Shown: one piece after another, positions 18,441-25,569 of the stretch | Position numbering within the stretch: the stretch's first letter is position 1 | How the letters are laid out: each line of letters opens with the position of its first letter | Assembly (NCBI RefSeq): GCF_024623325.1 | Contig: NZ_JANJZD010000004.1 | Location: 220,070 to 284,069, forward strand | Direction of reading: 5' to 3' | Source of the DNA: Acetatifactor muris | GTDB taxonomy: Bacteria > Bacillota > Clostridia > Lachnospirales > Lachnospiraceae | DNA length: 64,000 nucleotides | The notes under the pieces: generated by a model | Database searches by the model: none | Seen by the model: the letters and a program-made list of their open reading frames with translations, nothing else | What the model was told of the DNA's origin: nothing | Position numbers and translations under genes: made by a program

Positions 18441-18539
18441 TCATGAACACAGCCCAAAAAGCCCGTTGTCAGTTTTGACAATAAGCTGCTGTTGCTGGTT
18501 TCTTTTGTTCATGGTTGAAATAATTGAAAATTTTATCAT
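18441..18539 (-). other. Leader-peptide frame of 32 codons in the metG-like leader
   Basis: ATG 18539 follows GGGAAGGATAAG; the frame encodes MIKFSIISTM, then four Gln in a row, and ends at TGA 18441-18443, about 30 nt before the terminator stem. An internal ATG at 18512 is in frame. Position between promoter and terminator is that of a leader peptide whose translation could decide termination. No T-box consensus was seen. Confidence 0.5.
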
Positions 18540-18566
18540 GGGCTTATCCTTCCCTTATTTTGTGTA

Positions 18567-18595
18567 ATTTTAACAGTATACATTTTACCTGTCAA
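18567..18595 (-). promoter_or_regulatory. Promoter of the metG-like transcript
   Basis: TTGACA (18590-18595), 17-bp spacer, TAAAAT (18567-18572) on the minus strand. It predicts a 5' leader of about 400 nt. Confidence 0.75.
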
Positions 18596-18603
18596 TAAGA
18601 ATA

Positions 18604-18668
18604 TTGCGCATTTTCAGGGCTGTGACCCGGGAGTAAGCTTCATTTCCGCATATAATCCGAATAATGGG
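18604..18668 (+). repeat. 65-bp direct repeat, copy 2 (serine-hydrolase tail)
   Basis: Second copy of 15922-15986 with four mismatches. It lies directly upstream of the metG promoter and next to the stop of the YciI-like gene; nothing else of the hydrolase remains here. Confidence 0.85.
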
Positions 18669-18669
18669 G

Positions 18670-18969
18670 TTACAGCAGGTAGTTGTTCTCTCTGTCTGCA
18701 ATCTGCAGGGTGACTAATTTATAGGTTGCATATCCTCCAACAACCAAAGGCTCCATCCTGCAGATTTCTTCTGCTTCTTCACGGCTGTCTGTCTTCAGGA
18801 TATACATGCCGGCCATTCCCGGATAGCCTTTAAACACGCCGCAGATTTCCAGCTTTCCCGCATCATCCAGCTTTCGGATGTTCTCAACATGCTCTGTAAC
18901 TGCCTTTTTCGTCAGTTTATTATAGGTCTTGCTCTTTTCAATCATCATCATGTACATCAGTTTATCCAT
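18670..18969 (-). CDS. YciI-like (YCII-related) small protein
   Basis: A 99-residue protein with the alpha/beta ferredoxin-like YCII fold pattern: a beta strand at the start (YMMMIEKS), the conserved His in TEHVENIRKLDDAGKL, then GVFKGYPGMAGMYILKTDSREEAEEI and LVVGGYATYKLV. YCII proteins are putative small-molecule enzymes or decoration domains, and roles are mostly unknown. ATG 18969 follows AAAGGAG. It reads away from the lipoprotein gene in the same direction and may share a transcript with it. Function not assigned. Confidence 0.75.
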   Translation of the reverse strand: MDKLMYMMMIEKSKTYNKLTKKAVTEHVENIRKLDDAGKLEICGVFKGYPGMAGMYILKTDSREEAEEICRMEPLVVGGYATYKLVTLQIADRENNYLL

Positions 18970-19038
18970 ATGATATACTCCTTTGGCTTTTGGTTTCAGT
19001 GTATATTGTAAACTGAAATAATCAGCATTTCCCCCGAA

Positions 19039-19722
19039 TCAGGGCGTTTCCGGCAGTTGGCGGAGTGTGTCGGAAATTCCGAATGTTTTTAACAGATTCT
19101 GCAGGGTTTCCAGAGATCCCTGGTCTATATCCTCCCACAGAAGAAAGGTTCCCTGGGCTGTCACTGCGTGATCTTCTCCCACTGTGAAAACCACTGCTAT
19201 GGGATAACCGTTTTGGAAAGTGTATAAATAGATGGTATTTTCGGTCAATTCATTGCTGACAAAGACTTTCCCGGCAGTATAGAGAGAAGTGCCTGCCAGT
19301 GCGGAGACACCTTTCATGGAATTAAGCTGGTTGACCAGGACCGAAGCGCTTTTATTGTCAAGCTGTGTGTTCAGGGCTTCTGAAAAATTATAGGACTCCT
19401 CTGATTCGCCCACAAGGGTCAGAATGCTTTGAAAAGATGGGAGGGACATTTCATAGACTGCCGCAGGGGCGGCATAGTCTCCGGTTGCCAGCTGGACGCG
19501 GATTTCTTCCAGCGTGCTGTTGTCACCGCCGGTAAGCTTTCCATAATCGGCGTTTTTGACCATTTCTTCCATAATCTTAACGATATCCATGCCGTGCTCC
19601 CGCAGGGATTTTCCGTCGATTTTCTGTGTCCCGCATCCACTGAGTGTGAGCAGTAGTATCAGGGTCGTTGCTATGGCTGAAATACACTTTCTTTTTCTCT
19701 TGATAAAATAGTTTACAGACAT
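19039..19722 (-). CDS. Lipoprotein of unknown function (DUF4358-like)
   Basis: A 227-residue protein with basic N-terminus, hydrophobic helix and lipobox LTLSGC (lipidated Cys at about residue 30). ATG 19722 follows GAAAGGGATA. The rest is a mostly alpha/beta secreted domain with a conserved-looking block VSNELTENTIYLYTFQNGYPIAVVF and a long acidic middle. The overall arrangement recalls DUF4358 lipoproteins of Clostridia, but that call is uncertain. A decayed second copy of its C-terminal third lies at 46790-46985. Confidence 0.7.
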   Translation of the reverse strand: MSVNYFIKRKRKCISAIATTLILLLTLSGCGTQKIDGKSLREHGMDIVKIMEEMVKNADYGKLTGGDNSTLEEIRVQLATGDYAAPAAVYEMSLPSFQSILTLVGESEESYNFSEALNTQLDNKSASVLVNQLNSMKGVSALAGTSLYTAGKVFVSNELTENTIYLYTFQNGYPIAVVFTVGEDHAVTAQGTFLLWEDIDQGSLETLQNLLKTFGISDTLRQLPETP

Positions 19723-19930
19723 ATGATATCCCTTTCCACAGTTTTTTCTTAAAGAGAGCAGGATATGCTTCCCGGCGCCTGTGCAGGCAGCTCCCATCTG
19801 GAAATAATTTTATCATTCCAGCTGTATTTTTTCCAGCTTTTTTTAAAAAACAAATTTATTCTCCATGCATATAATGTAGCATATCACATGCATTATGGTT
19901 TCATATCAAATATAAATGAGGTGCTTTCAA

Positions 19931-20758
19931 GTGTATGACTATGATAAGAATTGGAAGTTCAATCCGCCGAATCTGTTTGGGAAGAGAGTCCCTGACCGAA
20001 ATCAGGGCACAGGTCAGTTGACCCCGGATGCCGGCTGTGGGATAGAAGGCGACATGTCAGATGGCTTTCGGCATTCAGGGGCTGCGGAAACGGAAGGGTA
20101 CGATCCTTCCTGCTGCTGCGGATCTGGTACTATGGAATCAGGGAAAATGCCGGGGATGCCCGGCATTTGTTATGAACGGGGGGAGACGGGGCCCATGGGC
20201 CCCAGGGGAGAGCCGGGCCCACCGGGCTGTCCCGGTGAACGGGGGGAAATCGGCCCTCAGGGAGTCACCGGTCCCCAGGGTCCTCAGGGAGCTACTGGCC
20301 CTCAGGGGCCCAGAGGAGAGCCGGGCGCCCGGGGTCCGGCAGGACCTCCCGGCTATCCCCAGAGCAGCATATTCGCCACGTTCACGGGCCGGGAGATGAT
20401 TCTGCCGGAGTGCGCCAGCCTTCCGCTTAAGACGGAGATACCCGATACGACAGGAAACATCTCTCTCTGCAATGGCTGTTCCCTGGAGCTGGCGGCCGGT
20501 TACTATGTCATTAATTATTATATATCTGTCATGATGAAAAGGCATGGCACCGTCAGGCTTACGCCCGTATGCAACGAATGCAGGCAGCCCCTGTATGCCG
20601 CATGGACGAAAGCGGCAAGACAGAAGGAGGCGGTCATGCTGTCAAGATATTTTATAATCGAGATACCAATAGTATCAAGACTGTTCTTCGAATGGCGCTC
20701 ATCCGCAGGCGCATCGAAAATCAACATGTATCTGAGCATAGAGAAGCTGTGCAGATGA
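19931..20758 (+). CDS. Collagen-like spore-surface protein with C-terminal jelly-roll-like domain
   Basis: A 275-residue protein. GTG 19931 is preferred because GAGGTG lies 7 nt upstream; an ATG at 19916 lacks any ribosome site. Residues 1-85 are polar with Cys and aromatic residues; about 20 Gly-X-Y triplets follow ([16 protein letters not shown] and on) up to about residue 140; the last 130 residues are beta-rich, like the trimerising C-terminal domains of BclA-type exosporium proteins. It sits next to a glycosyltransferase and a second collagen-like gene, which supports a glycosylated filament on the spore or cell surface. No signal peptide is seen. Confidence 0.8.
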   Translation: MYDYDKNWKFNPPNLFGKRVPDRNQGTGQLTPDAGCGIEGDMSDGFRHSGAAETEGYDPSCCCGSGTMESGKMPGMPGICYERGETGPMGPRGEPGPPGCPGERGEIGPQGVTGPQGPQGATGPQGPRGEPGARGPAGPPGYPQSSIFATFTGREMILPECASLPLKTEIPDTTGNISLCNGCSLELAAGYYVINYYISVMMKRHGTVRLTPVCNECRQPLYAAWTKAARQKEAVMLSRYFIIEIPIVSRLFFEWRSSAGASKINMYLSIEKLCR

Positions 20759-20784
20759 CAGGCTCGGAAAGAGAGGAGGAGAGT

Positions 20785-21852
20785 ATGCCTACCATAAGCC
20801 TTTGTATGATTGTCAAAAATGAAGAGAAGCATATCGCGCGCTGTCTGGACAGCGTGGCGGGACTGGTGGATGAGATTGTCATCGTAGACACCGGTTCCTC
20901 TGACCGGACGGTGGAGATAGCGTCCCGGTATACGCCCAGGGTCTATTCGTACCCATGGAAGGATGACTTTTCGGATGCCAGGAACCATGCCTTTTCCAAA
21001 GCCACCATGGACTACTGTATGTGGATGGATGCCGATGACGTCCTGGAGGAGGCGGAGCGGGCCGGATTCCTGGAGCTGAAGCAGACCCTGCCGCCGGATA
21101 CGGATATGGTGATGATGAAATACAACACTGCCTTTGACGAGGCCGACCAGCCGTCCTTTTCCTATTTCCGGGAGAGATGGATCAGGAACCGGGCCGGATT
21201 TCGCTGGGTGGGCGCTGTCCATGAAGTGATCCCGCCAAAGGGCAGGACCATATATTCCGACATCGCCATCAGCCACAGGAAAGAGGGGGCCGGGGATCCG
21301 GACCGGAACCTGCGGATATACCGCGGGATGATCGCGGAGGGAAAGTCCCTGGAACCGCGGCAGCAGTATTATTATGGAAGGGAGCTGTACTACCACGGGG
21401 AATGCGAAGAGGCTGCCGCTGTGTTCGAGAGGTTCCTTCTGGAAGAGGACGGGTGGATTGAAAACAAGATTGAGGCATGTTCCGTCTGCGCCGGCTGCTA
21501 TTACCGACTGGGACAGGAGCAGGCCGCGCTTTCGATGCTCCTGCGCAGCATGAGCTACGACCTGCCGAGGGCTGAGCTGTGCTGTGAGATTGGGAAGCAC
21601 TTCCTGGAACGGGGAAACTGCCGCATCGCCGTCTACTGGTATGAGGCGGCGCTGAATACGCCCAAAAGAGAGCGCTCCGACGGGTTCGTCCAGCCGGATT
21701 GCCATGATTATGTCCCTCTTCTGCAGTTGTGCGTATGCTATGACAGATTGGGAGACAGGCAGAAGGCAATGGAATACAACGAGCGGGCGGGCGCCTGTAA
21801 GCCTTATTCCCAGGCGTATCTTTACAATAAACAGTATTTTGGGAGCCTGTGA
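20785..21852 (+). CDS. Family 2 glycosyltransferase with TPR repeats
   Basis: A 355-residue protein starting at ATG 20785 after GAGAGGAGGAGAG. Residues 1-200 are a GT-A domain: SLCMIVKNEEKHIARCLDSV, IVDTGSSDRT, the metal-binding MDADD, and WVGAVHEV. The C-terminal part has helical pairs of TPR type (YYYGRELYYHGECEEAAAVFERFL and later repeats). This architecture is common next to collagen-like protein genes in Clostridia and Bacilli, where it is thought to glycosylate Thr in GXT triplets. The gene lies between two collagen-like genes, the second very rich in GPT/GAT, so they are the likely acceptors. The transferred sugar is unknown. Confidence 0.85.
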   Translation: MPTISLCMIVKNEEKHIARCLDSVAGLVDEIVIVDTGSSDRTVEIASRYTPRVYSYPWKDDFSDARNHAFSKATMDYCMWMDADDVLEEAERAGFLELKQTLPPDTDMVMMKYNTAFDEADQPSFSYFRERWIRNRAGFRWVGAVHEVIPPKGRTIYSDIAISHRKEGAGDPDRNLRIYRGMIAEGKSLEPRQQYYYGRELYYHGECEEAAAVFERFLLEEDGWIENKIEACSVCAGCYYRLGQEQAALSMLLRSMSYDLPRAELCCEIGKHFLERGNCRIAVYWYEAALNTPKRERSDGFVQPDCHDYVPLLQLCVCYDRLGDRQKAMEYNERAGACKPYSQAYLYNKQYFGSL

Positions 21853-21854
21853 TT

Positions 21855-21912
21855 CCCGCGGGCAATGAGCCAAGCGGATGCGTCAGCATCCATTTGGCGA
21901 ATGCCGCGAGGG
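21855..21912. repeat. Nested palindromic element between glycosyltransferase and collagen-like gene
   Basis: Three nested paired blocks: CCCGCGGGCA with TGCCGCGAGGG (imperfect), GCCAA with TTGGC, and GGATGC with GCATCC around GTCA. No T-run follows, so it is not a classical terminator. It resembles REP-type intergenic palindromes; only one copy was noticed in the window. Confidence 0.6.
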
Positions 21913-22037
21913 TCTCATGGGAGGATTTTTCAGGCGGATTTCGACATAGTGTGGCAGATTTCCCGGCAGTGCATAAATTATTTGTAGAAAAAGACATGAT
22001 AAGTGCCTTTTTCGAAAAAAGAAAGGAAGTGTTTTAG

Positions 22038-23693
22038 ATGAATCAAAATAATTCATGTAACTGCCATCAGAATCAGTGTCATTCCCCCTGCTGTGAACGC
22101 GGTCCTGCGGGCCCGAAGGGTGACCAGGGTCCTGCGGGCCCGCAGGGAATCAAGGGTGATACCGGCTGTCCCGGTCCCAAGGGCGACAGAGGGGAACCTG
22201 GTCCTATGGGCCCCCAGGGACTTCCCGGTGCTCCCGGCGCAAGAGGTCCCAGAGGAAATACAGGCCCGGTAGGACCTACCGGAAACACAGGTCCGAGAGG
22301 CTGTGATGGCCCCAGGGGCTACGCAGGTCCTCAGGGCATCCAGGGTATCCAGGGTGTCCGCGGGGATGTGGGTCCCAAGGGCGATCCGGGCTGTGAGGGT
22401 CCCAAGGGGGACGTAGGTCCCCAGGGGCCGGCAGGTCCTGTGGGTCCTGTGGGCCCGGCAGGCCCCCAGGGTGATGCAGGTCCTCAGGGTCCCAGAGGGA
22501 TTCCCGGTCCTGCCGGCCCCACCGGTGCAACGGGTCCCATGGGGCCTCAGGGTGTCACCGGCCCCCAGGGTATTCAGGGTGAGATTGGTCCTGTCGGCCC
22601 CCAGGGACCGAAAGGCTGCCCGGGGGATGAAGGTCCGATGGGAGCGACGGGAGCAGCCGGTGCAACAGGTCCGACGGGAGCGACAGGAGCAACGGGAGCA
22701 ACAGGTCCGACGGGAGCCGATGGAGCAACGGGAGCGACGGGTCCGACAGGAGCAACAGGTCCGACGGGAGCCGATGGAGCAACGGGAGCGACGGGTCCGA
22801 CGGGAGCCGATGGAGCAGCCGGAGCGACAGGAGCAACAGGTCCGACGGGAGCCGATGGAGCAACGGGAGCGACGGGTCCGACGGGAGCCGATGGAGCAAC
22901 GGGAGCAACAGGTCCGACGGGAGCTGATGGAGCCACAGGGGCAACAGGAGCGACGGGAGCCGATGGAGCGACGGGAGCAACAGGTCCGACGGGAGCTGAT
23001 GGAGCCACAGGGGCAACAGGAGCGACGGGAGCCGATGGAGTAGCCGGCGCAACGGGTCCGACGGGAGCCGCCGGAGCAACAGGTCCGACGGGAGCCGATG
23101 GAGCAACAGGAGCAGCCGGAGCCACGGGTGCAACAGGCCCGACAGGAGCGACGGGTCCTACAGGTATCGCAGGCACAGGAGCCATCATCCCCTTTGCGTC
23201 AGGGCTTCCGGTCTCTCTGACGACAATTGCCGGGGGCCTTGCTGGTCTTCCTGCCTTTGTGGGCTTTGGCAGCAGTGCGCAGGGCCTTACGCTGTTGGGG
23301 GCCACGATTGATATCACGAATGCCGCTGGAACTCTTTCCAATTTTGCGTTCCAGGTTCCGCGGGCAGGCATCATTACTTCGTTCAGCGCATTCTTCAGTA
23401 CGACAGCGGCCATTTCCCTGGTAGGCTCCACTGTCACGGTTAATGCACAGGTTTATCAGTCTGCGACTCCGAATAATGTATTTACGCCCATTGCCGGAAC
23501 GCTGATCAGCCTGACGCCATCCCTTTCCGGAATTATATCCGTCGGGACATTGCTGAACGGCACTCTTACGGGGCTCAACATTCCGGTGACAGCCCAGACA
23601 CGGCTGATGCTGGTATTTTCAGCGACAGCCAGCGGACTGTCTCTGCTGAATACAGTTGCTGGATACGCAAGCGCCGGCTTGAGCATCAACTGA
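22038..23693 (+). CDS. Large collagen-like protein with BclB-type C-terminal domain
   Basis: A 551-residue protein; ATG 22038 follows GAAAGGAAG. Residues 1-20 are Cys/His/Asn-rich ([13 protein letters not shown]). From about residue 21 to 375 there are roughly 115-120 Gly-X-Y triplets: first a mixed charged part ([13 protein letters not shown]), then a repetitive part of [12 protein letters not shown]. The last 175 residues are hydrophobic and beta-rich ([43 protein letters not shown]), like the exosporium BclB domain. Such proteins form the hair-like nap of spores; many Thr residues in position Y are potential glycosylation sites for the neighbouring glycosyltransferase. The Cys-rich start may crosslink to the basal layer. 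Confidence 0.87.
   Translation: MNQNNSCNCHQNQCHSPCCERGPAGPKGDQGPAGPQGIKGDTGCPGPKGDRGEPGPMGPQGLPGAPGARGPRGNTGPVGPTGNTGPRGCDGPRGYAGPQGIQGIQGVRGDVGPKGDPGCEGPKGDVGPQGPAGPVGPVGPAGPQGDAGPQGPRGIPGPAGPTGATGPMGPQGVTGPQGIQGEIGPVGPQGPKGCPGDEGPMGATGAAGATGPTGATGATGATGPTGADGATGATGPTGATGPTGADGATGATGPTGADGAAGATGATGPTGADGATGATGPTGADGATGATGPTGADGATGATGATGADGATGATGPTGADGATGATGATGADGVAGATGPTGAAGATGPTGADGATGAAGATGATGPTGATGPTGIAGTGAIIPFASGLPVSLTTIAGGLAGLPAFVGFGSSAQGLTLLGATIDITNAAGTLSNFAFQVPRAGIITSFSAFFSTTAAISLVGSTVTVNAQVYQSATPNNVFTPIAGTLISLTPSLSGIISVGTLLNGTLTGLNIPVTAQTRLMLVFSATASGLSLLNTVAGYASAGLSIN
22641..23166 (+). repeat. Tandem GC-rich triplet-codon repeat in the collagen-like gene
   Basis: Built from 9-nt units GGAGCNACN / GGTCCGACG / GGAGCCGAT combined into 27- and 36-nt blocks repeated many times with near-identical DNA. 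Such arrays gain and lose units easily, so length is expected to differ among strains. Confidence 0.9.
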
Positions 23694-23856
23694 TATCATA
23701 GGATAAAATCAATAGAATCTATACAATGTATCACGGAGGTTCCGGTCATGGGAATCTCCGGGATACTCCTGTGGTGAATCGGCCATGAAATTTGGATATG
23801 GCATCTGGACATGGCCGGGAATGGTCACCCAATCTCCATTTTTAAAATGCATAAAC

Positions 23857-23891
23857 AAAAACCGCTTTCCGGATCCGGACAAGCGGTTTTT
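23857..23891. terminator. Bidirectional intrinsic terminator beside the left inversion site
   Basis: An 11-bp stem, AAAAACCGCTT with AAGCGGTTTTT, with an inner palindrome TCCGGATCCGGA. The A-run and T-run make it work on both strands. It ends transcription from the collagen-like gene and also any leftward transcript leaving the invertible segment. Confidence 0.85.
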
Positions 23892-23911
23892 AGTATCTCA
23901 AAAAGGTATAT

Positions 23912-23939
23912 TTTTCGCAGAATATATAAGTCTGCGAAA
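23912..23939 (+). repeat. Left inversion site (inverted repeat L)
   Basis: 9-bp arms TTTCGCAGA and TCTGCGAAA flank the asymmetric 9-bp centre ATATATAAG. Two inverted arms around a short spacer is the form of a tyrosine-recombinase core site; the spacer gives it direction. Confidence 0.85.
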
Positions 23940-23969
23940 GGGATTTTATGACATACGAATACAAATGAC

Positions 23970-23998
23970 ATGTTACACAAGATTTGCAAGCTTGTCAA
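23970..23998 (-). promoter_or_regulatory. Outward promoter inside the invertible segment, now facing away from loaP
   Basis: TTGACA (23993-23998), 17-bp spacer, TAACAT (23970-23975) on the minus strand. Transcription would start near 23963 and cross the left site into the bidirectional terminator. After inversion it would cross the right site and give loaP a leader of roughly 135 nt. Confidence 0.65.
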
Positions 23999-24156
23999 TA
24001 CCAAATTTCAACATTGAGAGAAGCCAGTAGCAGTCAATTGGAGAAGTAATAACTTTTGAGAAAAATATTTTTATACTTTCTTTTTTGAACAGCTGTCGTA
24101 ACCTATTAGCTATATAGCTCTTGTGGCTGTATTACTATGATACGAGGAGGTAAGAT

Positions 24157-25338
24157 ATGGCTAGAATTGGCAAAAACGTTTATTTTCGCTGTTCAACGGG
24201 AAAATGGGAAGGTAGATTCGTAAAGGGCAGGAAAAGCAACGGGAGGCTCTGGTACGGTTATGTGTCCGGAATGACTGAGGCTGAATGCACAATGAAGCGG
24301 GATCTTGCGGCAAAAAACTTTGAGGAGGAGCGAAAACAGGCCGGGATGGGGGACAGACTCCTATTTACAGCAGTGGCATCGCGATGGCTTGCTTCGGAAG
24401 GCAGAACAAAGAAGGACTCAACCATTTGTAAATATCATAACAATCTCAAGCTTCATTTGAATCCGAGATTTCAAGGCAGGAGGTTTACTGAAATTACGCG
24501 GGAAGAGGTGACGGATTATATCACTGAACTACAGATGAAGGGTGGCGACAGCGGTAACGGAATGTCCCACAATACGGTAAAGGGTATTTTATCCGTTTTA
24601 CGCTCGGTTTTAGAATACGGCGAACGACAACACCATCTTCCGGCTGCAAATCTTACCAGACTTTCTGTCGGTGACTCGGAAAACCTTCCGCTTCGTGTTC
24701 TTACGGAAAATGAAGAAAGAATGCTGCTGGATTACATCCTTTCCAACCTGGACAGTGATGGATTGGGTATCCTGCTTGTGCTCTACACGGGGCTGCGCCT
24801 TGGAGAGCTCTGCTCTCTGCACTGGGATGATATTGATTTAAACGAGGGAACAGTTTTTGTTCATACTACTATGAAACGTATCCAGACACCGAACAATCCG
24901 AAATGCAAGACTGAGGTGTCTATCACATCACCAAAGAGCAGAAAATCCATTCGCACCATTCCTCTTCATGATGATATTCTCAGCCTGTTAGGAGAAAGAG
25001 CCGGAGTCAGCGGTTCTTTCTTCCTGACAGGGGCGAAAGATGCCTACATAGAGCCGAGAACAATGGAGAACCGTTTCAAAGCGATTATCAAGACAGTTGG
25101 GATTGCCGGTGCTACTTTTCACACACTGCGTCACACCTTTGCCACGCGGAGTATAGAAAATGGCGTTGACGCAAAGGTCTTAAGCGAATTCCTTGGTCAT
25201 GCCAGCGTGAAGCTTACTCTTGACCGATATGTACATCCCTCTGAAGGACAAAAACGTAAGAACATTAATGTGCTTCCGGGATTCAGAAATAAGCTTGAGT
25301 TAAAGACAGATGAAATCCGACGAGAAAGAAATTCATGA
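24157..25338 (+). CDS. Tyrosine recombinase (integrase family)
   Basis: A 393-residue recombinase with ATG 24157 after GAGGAGG. The N-terminal part (about 1-60) resembles the arm-binding region of Tn916-type integrases; a SAM-like core-binding domain follows (about 65-170); the catalytic domain has Arg in TGLRLGELC, HTLRHTF, GHASVKLTLDRY with the nucleophile Tyr. All catalytic residues appear intact. No excisionase, relaxase or transposon cargo lies nearby, and the gene is enclosed by two inverted core-type sites, so it is more likely a dedicated invertase than a transposon integrase. Its own promoter is unclear. Confidence 0.9.
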   Translation: MARIGKNVYFRCSTGKWEGRFVKGRKSNGRLWYGYVSGMTEAECTMKRDLAAKNFEEERKQAGMGDRLLFTAVASRWLASEGRTKKDSTICKYHNNLKLHLNPRFQGRRFTEITREEVTDYITELQMKGGDSGNGMSHNTVKGILSVLRSVLEYGERQHHLPAANLTRLSVGDSENLPLRVLTENEERMLLDYILSNLDSDGLGILLVLYTGLRLGELCSLHWDDIDLNEGTVFVHTTMKRIQTPNNPKCKTEVSITSPKSRKSIRTIPLHDDILSLLGERAGVSGSFFLTGAKDAYIEPRTMENRFKAIIKTVGIAGATFHTLRHTFATRSIENGVDAKVLSEFLGHASVKLTLDRYVHPSEGQKRKNINVLPGFRNKLELKTDEIRRERNS

Positions 25339-25458
25339 AATTTGTAATTCTGAAAGCACATCTGAATTTATAATAGACTGATAAATCGACTGATTGGCTG
25401 ATTTTTTTCGCTGATGAGATCTCAGGAGAAGTGTCTGAAATAAAAGACACGAAGAGTT

Positions 25459-25486
25459 TTTCGCAGACTTATATATTCTGCGAAAA
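25459..25486 (-). repeat. Right inversion site (inverted repeat R)
   Basis: Same arms TTTCGCAGA and TCTGCGAAA with the centre CTTATATAT, the reverse complement of the left spacer, so this site faces the left one. One more A on each relevant side extends the match to 28 bp. Confidence 0.85.
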
Positions 25487-25569
25487 TCGGAGCTGACATT
25501 TTATTCGGAATACATCCCGAGAGCAGCTGACTTCCAGCTGAAAAATATTGATGAAGAGATGAGGAACTG

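Larger units (their letters stand above)
23912..25486. mobile_element. Predicted invertible DNA segment (promoter plus its own recombinase gene)
   Basis: About 1.57 kb bounded by perfect 28-bp inverted repeats (23912-23939 and 25459-25486). It holds one gene, a tyrosine recombinase, and one outward promoter near the left end. Inverted rather than direct sites predict inversion, not excision. The right end lies 84 bp upstream of a LoaP-like gene that heads a capsule locus. Seen: the repeats, gene and promoter. Inferred: that inversion happens and switches the locus. Confidence 0.75.

Noticed and set aside
18161..18600. T-box riboswitch in the metG-like leader
   Set aside because: A long leader with terminator invites this call, but I could not find the T-box consensus (TGGNACCGCG-like) or a clear antiterminator built on it.
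20518..21873. Minus-strand open frame of 451 codons opposite the glycosyltransferase
   Set aside because: The plus strand encodes a clear GT2 domain with MDADD; the minus product has no domain pattern.
21972..21980. CATAAATTA as a sigma-K -10 element for the large collagen-like gene
   Set aside because: It fits CATANNNTA, but no AC at the right distance was found upstream, so the promoter call is too weak.
22574..23437. Long minus-strand open frame of 287 codons in the collagen-like gene
   Set aside because: It is the mirror of the Gly-X-Y repeat: GC-rich triplets have no stops on the other strand. The product is only a [12 protein letters not shown] repeat and has no ribosome site.
24157..25338. 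Recombinase as part of an integrated Tn916-like transposon
   Set aside because: No excisionase, relaxase, cargo or direct-repeat attachment sites were seen. The flanking sites are inverted, which does not allow excision.
25431..25461. GTGTCT/AGACAC hairpin with T-run just inside the right inversion site as a terminator
   Set aside because: The stem is only 6 bp and the T-run is separated by GAAGAG, so it is not a convincing intrinsic terminator.
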